This document shows, one piece after another, positions 1 to 8,989 of a stretch of 15,466 nt of DNA. The stretch is from Paramacrobiotus metropolitanus (lineage: Eukaryota > Tardigrada > Eutardigrada > Parachela > Macrobiotidae). A model generated the notes under the pieces. That model was not told where the DNA came from. It saw only the letters and a program-made list of their open reading frames with translations, and made no database searches. Position 1 is the stretch's first letter. Each line of letters starts with the position of its first letter. The translations under genes and the position numbers were made by a program. The stretch spans positions 1 through 15,466 of the forward strand of contig NW_026570717.1 in assembly GCF_019649055.1 (NCBI RefSeq), given 5' to 3'.

Positions 1-2123
1 GAAAGATACCTCACCAAGCAGCCGTTGAGTCAAGCGGACCACGCTGCCGTTATCCACTATCAAATTTACCCCTTCGACCAGGGTGAGTTATAGCAACAGT
101 CTGGTCACTGTTTTAATTCGTCTGACTTTTAACTCACCCGGTTATTACGATTGAGTCTGCTTTTATGGCGTACACCGTATACAGTAAGACTACAGCGTCT
201 ATCTAAGTGCAGGGCTATAGTTCTACGTACGTACCTATTGCAAAATTATTGGAACTCTTGCCAAGAGTACTTTAAAGACTTATTTATTTGAATACAAATA
301 AAAACAAGACAGCGGTACCATAAAATGCAGCCACATTTTGCGACTGCTTTTTTCGGCTAGTTCTTTCGACATTAGCACGTAAGTTTGCCTCACCAGGGTA
401 GACAGATAACCGGGTGGTAACAGTTCGCATATGCAGAACGGAATCACAAGAACTAAGGAATCTGACCTAACATTCCATCATAAAATCGAATCTAATATGT
501 CGAAACCCAGCATTCATGGCATAGTTGTATCATTGTATGCAAGCGTGTCAAACCTTTTTGCAGTATAAATTTGTGTATGTAGGGGAAATAATATAACTGC
601 GAAGTTCGAATACGTACTTACATAAATAATATTCGAATGTAAGTACGTATTCGAAGTATTTACGAGTACATTCTATTTCGCAGGTATCAAAGAAGCGCGC
701 ATCAATTATCTATCGCATCCGGTTGTGGCTTCTGTTTTGCTTGCCTTGGATGTCAGTATGCAGATACGTGCGCGCCGGTAAGGCTTTTTCAGCTTTTCGT
801 GCGTACATTTTCACTGGGCATCAGTGTACACAGTCATAACTTATACGATAGATGAATTATTACGGCACGATATTTCCATTCTGATGAGAGATACTACAAC
901 AGAAATATTTCCTCAATTGTTACAGCAGGAATAGAATCATAACACTAAAACCAAAGCCTTCTATTTGTTCGTAAGTAGAATGAGTATTAAGTCTCTACTA
1001 GTCAGAACCTGCTAATTTTATAACGCATTAGTAAATTATCTACTTAAATTGAAATAAAAGCATTCGTGGCGTTCTTGAACGTGTGCGTGGTTATGCAGAT
1101 CCGTGGTTACCTTTTCATATCGTACTGTATTATTGCTTCTATTATAATGTACATTGTACAGTAGCTGTTATTATAACAGGGTGTGCATGCTTTGGCGGCT
1201 TTTATTGCCGGAACACATCAGCAGCCGGTATATTGTTATCGACATCCCTCCACTGTGCAAAGAGAAGCCAGAGATTCCGTGGAAATTTCCCGTCATTGAG
1301 AGGGATTATTTTGTGTACAAATACGTAACATTTCTGGATCACACCATTACTCAGCACACACGAGCCGTGGCGTTGGTTTACAACGGAAGGAATCATGGCG
1401 AAGTTATGCGATCAACAGGGTCTAAAGTGTTTCTTTTGAAAATCCTTCTGAAAACCAAAAACATTCGCCTTCAAATGATTATTATCAAGAACGCCTATGA
1501 AAAGGATGATACACCAGAGTTCCTGGGTCTTCGCCAGAATAGCAACACTGGGAACTTCGAATGCAACGTGCCGCTGTTATTGATGCCGGTGTGTGAGCAG
1601 TTAGTGTTGATAAACTACACCGCTGATTCAGCTACTCTCCGGAGAAGAGTCTACTTCATATTCTGTGACGCCGGTTCACCCTCAACGAATGATTTCTTGG
1701 ATGAGCCGCACACCAACCATCCCCAGATGGAGGTCACCATTCCGTTTCTATGCTTTCGCTCGAGCGAAGCGGCCGATGAGCAGGCTCGGCGTTTAGTGGC
1801 AGCGACAAACGACAACTGCCCGGTTGTGAGTCAGGGGGCATATGAAAAGGTCACCGCGGTGCACGCGCGTTGGGTGCAGACACTGGCTTATCCAGGCGGA
1901 TGGGCCGGCATTCGCATCCTCCTCAAACTGTAGGTGGCATGCGCAGATGGTAAACGTCCAAGATCAGATGGAATTCAGAAAGTGTTTTATCGGTTCTAGG
2001 TTTAGTAGTCGCCACCCGGATGGTAGTCTCCAGGACTGGGATGCCGTTGATCTGAGAGAACTGGATGTTTACATTCTCAGTCGACTGGCCGTGCACGCAC
2101 TCGACGCATCTTATAAAGAATAA
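1..2123 (+). CDS. F-box-like protein gene, 3' four exons (5' end outside window)
   Basis: Proposed exons are 1-82, 684-777, 1180-1929 and 2000-2123. The introns start gtgagt, gtaagg and gtaggt where visible and end cag, cag and tag, and every phase matches (1, 2, 2). The joined reading frame is 1050 nt, 349 residues plus TAA. Residues about 34-75 resemble an F-box: LSHPVVASVLLALD in exon 2, then RRVCMLW across the 777/1180 junction, the usual place of the conserved R.VC..W. F-box proteins normally bind Skp1 and bring substrates to SCF ubiquitin ligases; that role is family knowledge, not shown here. The middle of exon 3 has no motif I know. The C-terminus (DWDAVDLRELDVYILSRLAV) resembles the C-terminal exon of the minus-strand gene at 4015-5326, so the two appear to be paralogues. 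The 70-bp last intron explains the stop at 1931-1933. The start codon lies left of the window. Substrate and expression are unknown. Confidence 0.72.
605..655. repeat. Perfect 19-bp inverted repeat in intron 1
   Basis: Positions 605-623 and 637-655 are perfect reverse complements (arm TTCGAATACGTACTTACAT) around a 13-nt AT-rich loop. It lies 28 bp before the exon 2 acceptor at 682-683. It may be a relic of a small transposable element or a structured intronic segment. No other repeat of intron 1 (83-683) stands out apart from a 7-bp AT hairpin near 284-302. Confidence 0.85.
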
Positions 2124-3175
2124 CAGCGGATGCAAGGTTGCACAGTATATGATACAGTTACCACTGCAGCAGATACTTTACTTCGTTGGCCTGCTTGAAG
2201 GTTCTGCTCGCCGTTTAGGTTTCTTGATTCTCAAGATTTGTTGTAGTGTGTACGTTACCAACATATTACGAGGTTTTGTTTCTGACTGTTTTGTGAGCTT
2301 TTACTCAATTCTCGCTTGACCTGCTGTTCATTAGGTGCTGTGCCAGCAGCGGCATCGATACGTAAATTAAAGATTTCATTACGGATGCAAAGTGATGTAT
2401 AAAATAATAGACCCGAGACACTTTTCTACTGAGTAGTGGTTATTCAGAATTCCTGATCAAACACCGTCGGCGCACCGGATGGCGAGTAGGTGCTACAGTG
2501 GTAAACGATGTCCATACGGCGCAGTGCCGGTGTGAGGATGATTTATTGCTTTATAAAACAGCGCACGTTGTATACCGTATAATATTTTCCGGTTTGGCAG
2601 TGGTGGATTTTGGCCGCATGCGTTTTTAATTCAAGTGGTTAACCGACAACCGGCAATGTCCGTGGTTGGTTCCTCGAAAGTACGTTGCGCTGGAAAATTC
2701 AGATGATTCACTTCACTTTACCTGAACAACGCCGATCAGCGTAGTAACCGCGGCATCAGTGCCACTGTTGACATCGCGGCATGAGTAGACCGAAGAACAA
2801 GCAACCATTTCCGGCTCTCTGAATTTGTATTTTATTGCATGGATTATCCCAGGAAGGGCGGTTAATGGTCCGAATGTGTTTCTCTGTACAATACGAATAC
2901 AACTTTGAACTTCGTTTCATGTTATCAAAATAATGTTGTTGTATTAAAGCTGGAATAAGAAGTATGTACAAGCCGTTCTACTTCCGCTTCGAAGTGGTCT
3001 GTGAATCCGCGTTAGCAAACGTTTTGGCACGCCACATCAGCTTTAAGGGGAATTATTTAACGTTCATATTTAATAGTGCAGTATATTAACATAAAGAATA
3101 TTTTGATGTTGATCTATTGTGTAATACTTCTATAATATTCAAACTGTTCTTGTTCAAATAATTACCTCTGTTGTA
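2124..3175. other. Intergenic region, no gene seen
   Basis: No open frame with coding character and no splice-supported exon was found here. A possible ATTAAA polyadenylation signal at 2366-2371 lies about 245 bp after the stop of the F-box-like gene. I looked for counterparts of exons 1 and 2 of that gene in front of the downstream pseudogene and did not find them. Confidence 0.5.
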
Positions 3176-3700
3176 CCAAAGTGTGCACGCTCTGGTGACT
3201 TCTGTTGCGAGAAAACGTTAGCAGTCGGCATATTGACATCGACCTCCCTCCGTACGAGAAGGAGCCAATTAACCGGGAATCCCGTGTCGAAAGAATTAAA
3301 TTTGAACACAGGTTATTAACCATGTTGGAAAGCAGCATCAACTCGGTACACGCGAACGTTGGCGTCAGTTGACAAGGGAAGCCATTGCGGCGCGTATATG
3401 CGATCAAATGCATCCAAACTGTTTCCTCTGACCGTGAGGACCATACTGGAAGCGAAGGGCAGGCGGCGGCAGGCGATCACCAGTAAGAACGCCTGTGGAG
3501 TTGGACTCCACAGTCCGTACGAACCTTCTCAGCCTTTTCGTGGATCGCCAGTGTCATAACTTCGAGTGATTTGCGCCCCGCGCCTTCATGCCGGTGTGCG
3601 AGCACCCGGAGTTCATGAATTACACTGCATCCGATCCAACTACCGTACAGATATTTATGTACTTTGAGTCCTAATTTCTTAGTTCGCCGCCGCGGGATAA
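3176..3700 (+). pseudogene. Decayed paralogue of exon 3 of the F-box-like gene
   Basis: The stretch aligns by eye with about 1180-1690, the first two thirds of exon 3 of the gene to its left. Translated pieces include LLLRENVSSRHIDIDLPP against LLLPEHISSRYIVIDIPP, MRSNASKLFPLTV against MRSTGSKVFLLKI, and FMPVCEHPEFMNYTA against LLMPVCEQLVLINYTA. The Arg codon after the conserved Trp has become TGA near 3191, and the matching pieces sit in different frames, so it cannot encode the full protein. An acceptor-like pyrimidine stretch precedes it, as in the intact gene, which suggests a DNA-level tandem duplication rather than a processed copy. Similarity fades after about 3700, where the last exon would be expected. 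Confidence 0.75.
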
Positions 3701-4014
3701 AATGAAAGACATTGTGGGGGCCTTTATGTTATCAATCATACTATCGGTATGTGCAACCTGCAGTCAAAAATTAAGGTATGAAGTACTTCAGATTATGTTG
3801 ACGGATTACTATGCTGTGATTCGTAAAACGCAATGGCAAAATCACGCCACAGTGTAAGAGACAAAAAGACTGCGCAGCGACGAATAAATCATTGCATAAT
3901 ATATAGGTACTGTAAATGGAAAGTTTATATCAAGAAGAAAATCCGCCAGAGTCTCACATTAACACAATCCTTTACTTTCAACGGCTTCCCCTGCAATTTC
4001 CAGTGTCAATAGTT
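3701..4014. other. Spacer between pseudogene and convergent F-box-like gene
   Basis: AT-rich sequence with no open frame of note. It should hold the 3' UTR of the minus-strand gene ending at 4015, but I see no clear AATAAA on the minus strand close to the stop. Confidence 0.4.
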
Positions 4015-5326
4015 TCAGAAGTCTTCGTCGTCACCTGAACTCCCATCATCTCCATCACCTGTAGTCCCTTCCTCGTCATCTTCCATACTCGCATCATCAT
4101 CCGTACTGATATTTATATCCTCTTCATCAGAATCGACAATTTTGTGGCTGCAATACCTTTTTTTTATCCCCCATTGCTGCTGACCCTTTTTTTCATCTTC
4201 CTTCGCTTCTGACAGGTGCTGTAGCGCCCAATAGGTCATGCAGTGAACAGTTGTCAGGTTTCTACACAGGTTTGCCGCCACATCCTTCCATTCCATGTGT
4301 GGTCCAAAACGAGTGTCATTTGCCTGCCACCTTTCCAAGACCTGCAACAGAAAGAAACTGTTGCTTTTCATCACCGGAAATACAGCACTACCGTACGCTG
4401 ATGTTACAAATTAAAATGTACAAATCGCTTACGGTCACGATTTCTCCTCCCCAATCAGAAGCCGCCTTTTCTTGTGCAATCCATTGCGATAAATCTTGTA
4501 AGCTTTTTCGATGTCGCCGAACACTGAAATCTGGAAGAGGTGGCGCGGCTCGCTTAAATACGTCGATCCAATCGGTTTCCGCATGCACATTCACAACAAC
4601 ACGGTCGAGTATTAAGTCGTACTGGGGACGATGTGGAATATCTTCCTCGGTTCCGTTACCGTAGAGCAGAGTTTCCGCACATTCCGGCACGAAGAAGTGG
4701 TACAGTGAGAATTTATGGAGAATAACCCGGCTGGAAGGGGAAGCCATTATTTTTGAAAGGGATGTGCGAGCTTCTTCTAGTGCCGTCTGAAATCCGTCTA
4801 AACTGTCGTTATCGTTGAGTAAATCAGTGTTGGAAAATACAATGGCCACGGGTAGCTCTTTGAAGGTGCGGAGATCCGAGAGAAGCTGGATTGCGGAGGA
4901 CATATCCACACCAACAAGCAGACCATACTTAGTGGCATTAGTGATGCAGTTGCACAACCACAACATGGACGTATACAGTCTGTAGGGCCCAGTCCGGTTA
5001 AAATTAATTATTGCGGCTTTACTGCAGTCCGCAGACTGCACAACCGAATTCCAGCCGGCACAAACGGAGCGCGCAATCGCTTTATGTCGTCCATCAAGAA
5101 CTGAGAAGACATCCGAGAGGACATTTAGTGAAAGGTCATTAATGGAAGCACATTCGTCACTTAGAGCAGGGCGGCCTGTTCCTTCGGTATCAAACAGCGA
5201 GCCAGTGCCGTGGATATCGACGACAGAGCATTTCTTTTTGTATCTGCGCCTCGGAGATCTCGTTAGGTCCCTTTTTGACGTACTTTGCTTCAGATGTTTT
5301 CCTGTCTCGCTTTGTAATACCGCTGT
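4015..5326 (-). CDS. F-box-like protein with acidic C-terminal tail, two exons visible
   Basis: Exons are 5326-4433 and 4341-4015 (minus). The 91-bp intron has donor GTAAGC at 4432-4427 and acceptor TTTCTTTCTGTTGCAG ending at 4342, and joins in phase 0 (EIVT then VLERW). The visible protein is 406 residues. Residues 20-33 are basic (RSPRRRYKKK). Residues about 62-100 form an F-box-like segment (INDLSLNVLSDVFSVLD, then RSVCAGW), here not interrupted by an intron. The last 40 or so residues are very rich in Asp, Glu, Ser and Gly. The C-terminal exon resembles that of the plus-strand gene ending at 2123 (EWKDVAANLCRNL against DWDAVDLRELDVY). A role as a Skp1/SCF substrate adaptor would follow from the F-box but is inferred. 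The frame contains no ATG before the F-box, so the start must come from an upstream exon. The acceptor CTGTTACAG at 5335-5327 fits that, but no upstream exon gives an open ATG frame, so the N-terminus is unresolved. Confidence 0.75.
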
Positions 5327-5488
5327 CTGTAACAGATAGTAAGTTGCAATTTGTCGAAATTCAGTCAACAGCTTAAGCGACAATCGCAACGTACCTCATA
5401 GTACTGTAGCGACCCTCACAACTTATACCGCAGAGTTCGTGTGCGGAAGTACCACTGCCGGATGCACAAACGCACGTGCAATATATAT
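5327..5488 (-). promoter_or_regulatory. Candidate TATA box, 5' exon and 68-bp intron of the F-box-like gene
   Basis: On the minus strand a TATATATT stretch (5487-5480) sits next to a CACGTG E-box-like hexamer, in a position suited to start transcription near 5455. A strong donor-like ATGAG|GTACGT has its GT at 5394-5393, 68 bp before the acceptor ending at 5327, about the length of the short intron in the other F-box-like gene. Joining these gives no open ATG frame, so this exon may be 5' UTR or the model may be wrong. Confidence 0.35.
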
Positions 5489-5518
5489 GCAACTTACTAC
5501 TAATATTACTATAGTGTA

Positions 5519-6092
5519 CAGTGGACACCATAAATGTGGTTACACTAGACAATCGGTCCGAGGACCGATATTTTAACGGCAAGACCAACAGCAGACCAAA
5601 AATAAGTCGGTCATGTCCATTGCGCGTAGACTCGTATGTTAAACTCAGGCACTTGGAACTGCACATTTCTCAACGAAAATCATCAAACGATATCTCAAAG
5701 AATAAGAAAAAATTCTAAGAATTTTGATACCAAACAAATTGGTTTTTTTTACATCTAAGAGAAAATCGAGCTCCTGAAGTTTCCATGTAGACATAGCATA
5801 GGATTTGAATCCACGGTTTGGTTTGTTTTCACGCATATGCTTTGTCTACGGAAACTTCAGGAACCTCGATTTTCTCTTAGATGAAACAAAAACGAATTTG
5901 TATGGTATCAAAATTCTTAAAATTTTTTTCTCATTCTTTTGAGATATCGTTTGATAGTTTTCGTTGGGAAGTGTGCAAGGTGCAAGTGTAAATATCAGCA
6001 GGCCGATGGCCAGCACGGAATTGGCTGTCTGAGTACAGATAAGTATCTGGTTGCGCGCGGTTTAAGTGTAACCACATTTATGGTGTCCATTG
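5519..6092. mobile_element. 574-bp foldback MITE, Tc1/mariner-type ends
   Basis: The ends are inverted repeats of about 27 bp with one mismatch: CAGTGGACACCATAAATGTG at the left and the complement starting CAATGGACACC at the right. Both are flanked by TA (5517-5518 and 6093-6094), the target duplicated by Tc1/mariner elements, and CAGT ends are common in that group. A long imperfect internal stem pairs about 5650-5800 with 5836-5988 around a 35-nt loop, so much of the element is self-complementary. A perfect palindrome (ATCGGTCC, GA, GGACCGAT) lies at 5552-5569. There is no transposase, so it would depend on a partner element. It sits directly upstream of the minus-strand F-box-like gene. The short open frames across it are side effects of the repeat. 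Confidence 0.85.
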
Positions 6093-6100
6093 TATTTATC

Positions 6101-6157
6101 GTTTAACCAAGGTACATAAGATTAATATTTCTTATGGAGAATATACCTTGGTTTAAC
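6101..6157. repeat. Short inverted repeat next to the MITE
   Basis: GTTTAACCAAGGTA at 6101-6114 pairs with 6144-6157 (13 of 14), and CATAAG at 6115-6120 pairs with CTTATG at 6131-6136 around a 10-nt AT loop, with a 7-nt bulge. It starts only 9 bp from the MITE end but shares no sequence with it, so it is probably an independent small element. Confidence 0.75.
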
Positions 6158-6729
6158 GTTTAATGGCGCGTATCACAGCTCACCCCTCATTAGCAACTAC
6201 AGTAATTGTACGTACGAGGTCAGACAAGTAAGTAAGAGGTCAGTCATACAGTAATGACATTCTATGCACGCAAGGTCGCACAATATAGCAACCTTGAAGG
6301 TAACAATTCGCCAAATCAGACCATGGTTGGGTATAACTTGTGAGGATCGCAACAGAACTGACAGGAAAATTAGTATCACTGCAAATTCCAGTAGGCAATA
6401 ACAGTTGCATAACTAATAGTCCGTTTTGAATATTTAAAAACCAGCTATCATTATTTTAAGCAGCCGGCAATACAATCTCTCTGTTCTCTATCTCTGCTTT
6501 CTCATTCTTTTATGCTTCCGAATATGGCCGCATTTTAATTTCTAAAATCAACTATGGCTTCCGTTTAACAAGCTATTAAGGGCGTAATAAACAACTGATC
6601 TTGTAACACGTGGTGTAACGTCACATGGGGACCGGTTGTTTAAAATGTGTAGCAAAACTTACGGTTGCGGAGAAATACTGCATTCGAAACCTGTCAAACG
6701 TTTCCGCATATTTAGCTGTTTTACGACGG
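6158..6729. other. Intergenic region, no gene seen
   Basis: AT-rich, with no coding frame that I can support and no further inverted repeat of note. Confidence 0.45.
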
Positions 6730-7230
6730 CTAACCACAGTTTCTAAACATGACATCACATACCACTTTATCCATGTCCATAGCTCTGTCACAGCCTAGCC
6801 GAAGAAAGGCAATACAATTTTCCACAATTTCAATTGGATGACTGCGAGGGAACTTCGATTTCCAGGACTTGATAGTGGCTGGGCTCAGGACAGCGATATT
6901 TCTGGGTGCCGGCAGTTCTTCTCTAAGAAGATCACTCTCTTCTAACACTCTTCGTGCACGTGGATGGCTGCGTACTCGATCATCCCGTACAACAGTCACA
7001 AGGCGCTGATCCGCGTGGCACACTTCCACCAGTGCGTATTCCCGGTGTCGTTGTGATGAGTGTGGCGATATCTTGCAGTTGTACCAAGTCCAGGGCTGGC
7101 TGGATGATATTTTCAACAGCACGTGATACGAGTCAGTTGGGTCTCGCTGGGAGCTCGCTAGAACATGCTCGTCGGCCAATAGTCTACTGGCATTGTTATC
7201 GAGATGTATGTTACGACTGCCATATGGGAT
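6730..7230 (-). CDS. Unrecognised coding-like exon, cut at its 5' side by the LTR element
   Basis: An open frame of about 165 codons on the minus strand ends with TAG at 6730-6732. It has no ATG until close to the C-terminus, so if real it is an internal or terminal exon. The composition is protein-like, with charged and hydrophobic residues in balance (for example LREELPAPRNIAVLSPATIK and NCIAFLRLGCDRAMDMD). I do not recognise a domain. A donor-like GTATGT follows DMDKV near 6758, so the exon may end there rather than at the TAG. The frame runs only about 17 nt past 7231, the proposed left end of the retrotransposon, so the element may have inserted into this exon. It could be a chance open frame. 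Confidence 0.35.
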   Translation of the reverse strand: MPYGSRNIHLDNNASRLLADEHVLASSQRDPTDSYHVLLKISSSQPWTWYNCKISPHSSQRHREYALVEVCHADQRLVTVVRDDRVRSHPRARRVLEESDLLREELPAPRNIAVLSPATIKSWKSKFPRSHPIEIVENCIAFLRLGCDRAMDMDKVVCDVMFRNCG

Positions 7231-7578
7231 TGTGAGACGAGGCTTCACTAGCGTTCACGCCCGTGGCGCTAGGCGCTACGCCTTTGGATTACGTGTCTGT
7301 GTTGTGTCTCTTCTGATTGGCTTGCGTTTTGATAGTAGGCGCGGCATAGCACGTGCTGCACAGCGTTGCACGCTGTTGAATTGGCTCTACGTTTTACGAT
7401 CGAGCTGCGCCGATCATTATTGATTTTCTGTTCTCCAGACTTTTCAATATTAAAAAGTCAGCGATTTACGGTGCGACGTTTGTGTTTCCGCATAGCTCGC
7501 GATCCATATCGTATCGCTCGCTTCCACGGGATCTATTCCGTTTAGGTCTCCGTATCTGGATCACTGTTGGATCTAGCA
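7231..7578 (+). repeat. Candidate 5' LTR
   Basis: The right boundary follows from the primer-binding site at 7584: the last CA upstream is at 7577-7578, leaving a TTAGA spacer. The left boundary is a guess, using the TGTGAG at 7231 that coincides with the end of the minus-strand open frame. It gives a 348-bp LTR with TG...CA ends. No clear TATA box or AATAAA was found. The 3' LTR needed for proof is outside the window. Confidence 0.4.
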
Positions 7579-7583
7579 TTAGA

Positions 7584-7594
7584 TGGTAGCAGAG
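7584..7594 (+). promoter_or_regulatory. Primer-binding site for initiator tRNA-Met
   Basis: TGGTAGCAGAG is the complement of the 3' end of animal initiator tRNA-Met including CCA (ends CTCTGCTACCA), an 11-nt match. Reverse transcription of LTR elements starts from such a site directly after the 5' LTR. This fixes both the strand and the LTR end of the element. Confidence 0.7.
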
Positions 7595-7657
7595 CCGACA
7601 GCGGTTCTCTGATTTGATTTGTGTCAGGCAAAGTTGGCCTGTTATTGACGTGGAACC

Positions 7658-8005
7658 CGACCAGTAAAGCAGGTCGTCCTACAGCAAAGCGCACACCACA
7701 AGCGGTGAACTGCCCCATCTGGACGCGGATTTCCAGCTTCGGTTTTCGGTACGGTATCTTCAGCGAAGAACCGTGCTGTTGCCCCAGCTGTGCAAGAGTT
7801 CAAGAGTTCAGTCGTCGGTGTTCCTCGGTGTAGAGTCTTCAGCGAAGACCTACACTGGTGTCACTGATACTCGGCAAGGATTCAGCGAATCCTAAGCCGT
7901 GGGCCACAAGCGGCGAAGCGCCAAAAGGCGCACGGATTTGCCAGATCAGACTCTCCAAACTGGAGTAGAGCATTACTGTTGCTACGGCACAGCCGGCACA
8001 GTAGC
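7658..8005 (+). other. Structured leader with three stem-loops sharing the tip TTC-AGC-GAA
   Basis: Three stem-loops end in the same nine bases, TTCAGCGAA: 7751-7774 (outer stem ACGGT/ACCGT), 7828-7855 (GTGTAG/CTACAC) and 7872-7899 (CGGC/GCCG plus GGATTC/GAATCC). The lower stems differ in sequence but all pair, which argues for conserved RNA structure. Other short hairpins nearby are 7658-7676 (CGACC/GGTCG), 7719-7736 (CTGG/CCAG) and 7953-7965 (CTCCA/TGGAG). In retroelements this position, between primer-binding site and gag, commonly holds dimerisation and packaging signals, and that is the likely role here by inference. A GTG-started open frame at 7621-7833 overlaps it but has no coding support. 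Confidence 0.6.
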
Positions 8006-8153
8006 TACTAATAGCGCGAGGCACGCTACGGAACAGCGGCGACGCGGGAACGGAGTTGGAAGAAGAATTGGATCATCTGGATCACTCTCCCGTGGAACGG
8101 ACGGACGTGGAACGGACAGACGGTGAACAGGTAGAAACCGCTATCAATTACGG

Positions 8154-8360
8154 ATTGGCTAGTTGGTAACTTAGCAATTTTATTGGTCCGTACTGAGCTG
8201 AGCGTAGAAGTAGGCGGAGTTTTGCACGGCGCATGTCTGGCCGTTGACCGTGACGTCAGGCGAATATAAAATTTTAAATGGTTTAACGTGATTGGTCAGT
8301 TACCTGAGCTGTGATTGGTCGAAAGTTGAACTGAATATTTTGAGCTAGCGGACCAATCAG
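8154..8360 (+). promoter_or_regulatory. CCAAT, CRE and TATA cluster in the leader
   Basis: ATTGG (inverted CCAAT) occurs at about 8154, 8182, 8291 and 8314, and CCAAT at 8353; three of them share TGATTGGTC or its complement. A perfect CRE palindrome TGACGTCA lies at 8251-8258, followed 6 bp later by TATAAAA at 8265-8271. NF-Y binds CCAAT and CREB/ATF proteins bind TGACGTCA, so this looks like a compact RNA polymerase II promoter inside the element, downstream of the LTR. Activity is inferred. Confidence 0.45.
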
Positions 8361-8449
8361 AACGAAGTAAACAACCCGAATGGGATTTTCCGCTGAACTC
8401 TGAACCGTAATGGGAAATTTGATCTGAGACGAGATAATTGAGACAGAAA

Positions 8450-8914
8450 GTGACCTTTGAGTTGAGACAAAGGAAAAGTGACCTTTGATCAAAATCGAGC
8501 TAGAGTGACCTTAATAGAATTGAGCTGGAAATTGACTTTTAACCTGAATTGAGCTGGAAAGTGACCTTTGAACAGAAATTGATGAAAAAAGTGACCTTTA
8601 CCAAAAGTTGGAGTTGATCAAATTGGCTTAGTTAAGTGACCTTTATGATCTGAAAGTGATCAATAGTGACCTTTAAACGAAGTTGAAATTGAAGTGAATA
8701 GTGGTACAGCGACATTAGCAGCTGTAGGATTTCATTCGTAAACGTGTTCAACTGTAAAACGGTTTCGAAAGTTTTGTCTAAAGTGACCTTTAGGGCAAAT
8801 CTCTCGAACTTTAAACGAAAAAGTGACCTTAAATGGGACTTAGTCGAAATTTTTCAGTCAAAAGTGACCTTTGATAAGGACTTAGAAAAATTTTGGAGGT
8901 ACCGAGTGACCTTT
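8450..8914 (+). repeat. Degenerate tandem array carrying GTGACCTT
   Basis: GTGACCTT starts at 8450, 8478, 8505, 8561, 8591, 8636, 8666, 8783, 8823, 8864 and 8906, with a degenerate copy near 8531. Most spacings in the first group are 26-30 bp, and in the second they are 40-42 bp. Around the core the first group shares AATTGAGCTGGAAA-like sequence. No long open frame runs through it. It ends about 75 bp before the gag ATG. Confidence 0.85.
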
Positions 8915-8989
8915 AGGAAAATTGAATAAACCATACAATAACGTGTGTGTGAGAACAATTGGCAGGAGCGTCCAAGTTATCCGATCAAC

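Noticed and set aside
1083-1328. Plus-strand 81-codon open frame
   Set aside because: It overlaps the acceptor and start of exon 3 in another frame, has no splice support and has an intron-like first half.
1847-1857. AAAAGGTCACC in the F-box-like gene as part of the retrotransposon motif set
   Set aside because: A single copy in 8.4 kb is what chance predicts.
5373-5666. Minus-strand 97-codon open frame upstream of the F-box-like gene
   Set aside because: It runs through the MITE terminus and the candidate promoter; joined to the next exon at the visible splice sites it does not stay open into the F-box frame.
7621-7833. Open frame in the element leader
   Set aside because: It starts with GTG, not ATG, and overlaps the stem-loops, which explain the sequence better.
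8702-8720. Alternative primer-binding site at TGGTACAGCGAC
   Set aside because: It matches animal initiator tRNA-Met less well than 7584-7594 and lies between two parts of the array, leaving no room for an LTR end.
8450-8914. CRISPR-like array
   Set aside because: The repeated core is only 8-11 bp, spacing is uneven, and the context is an animal retrotransposon.
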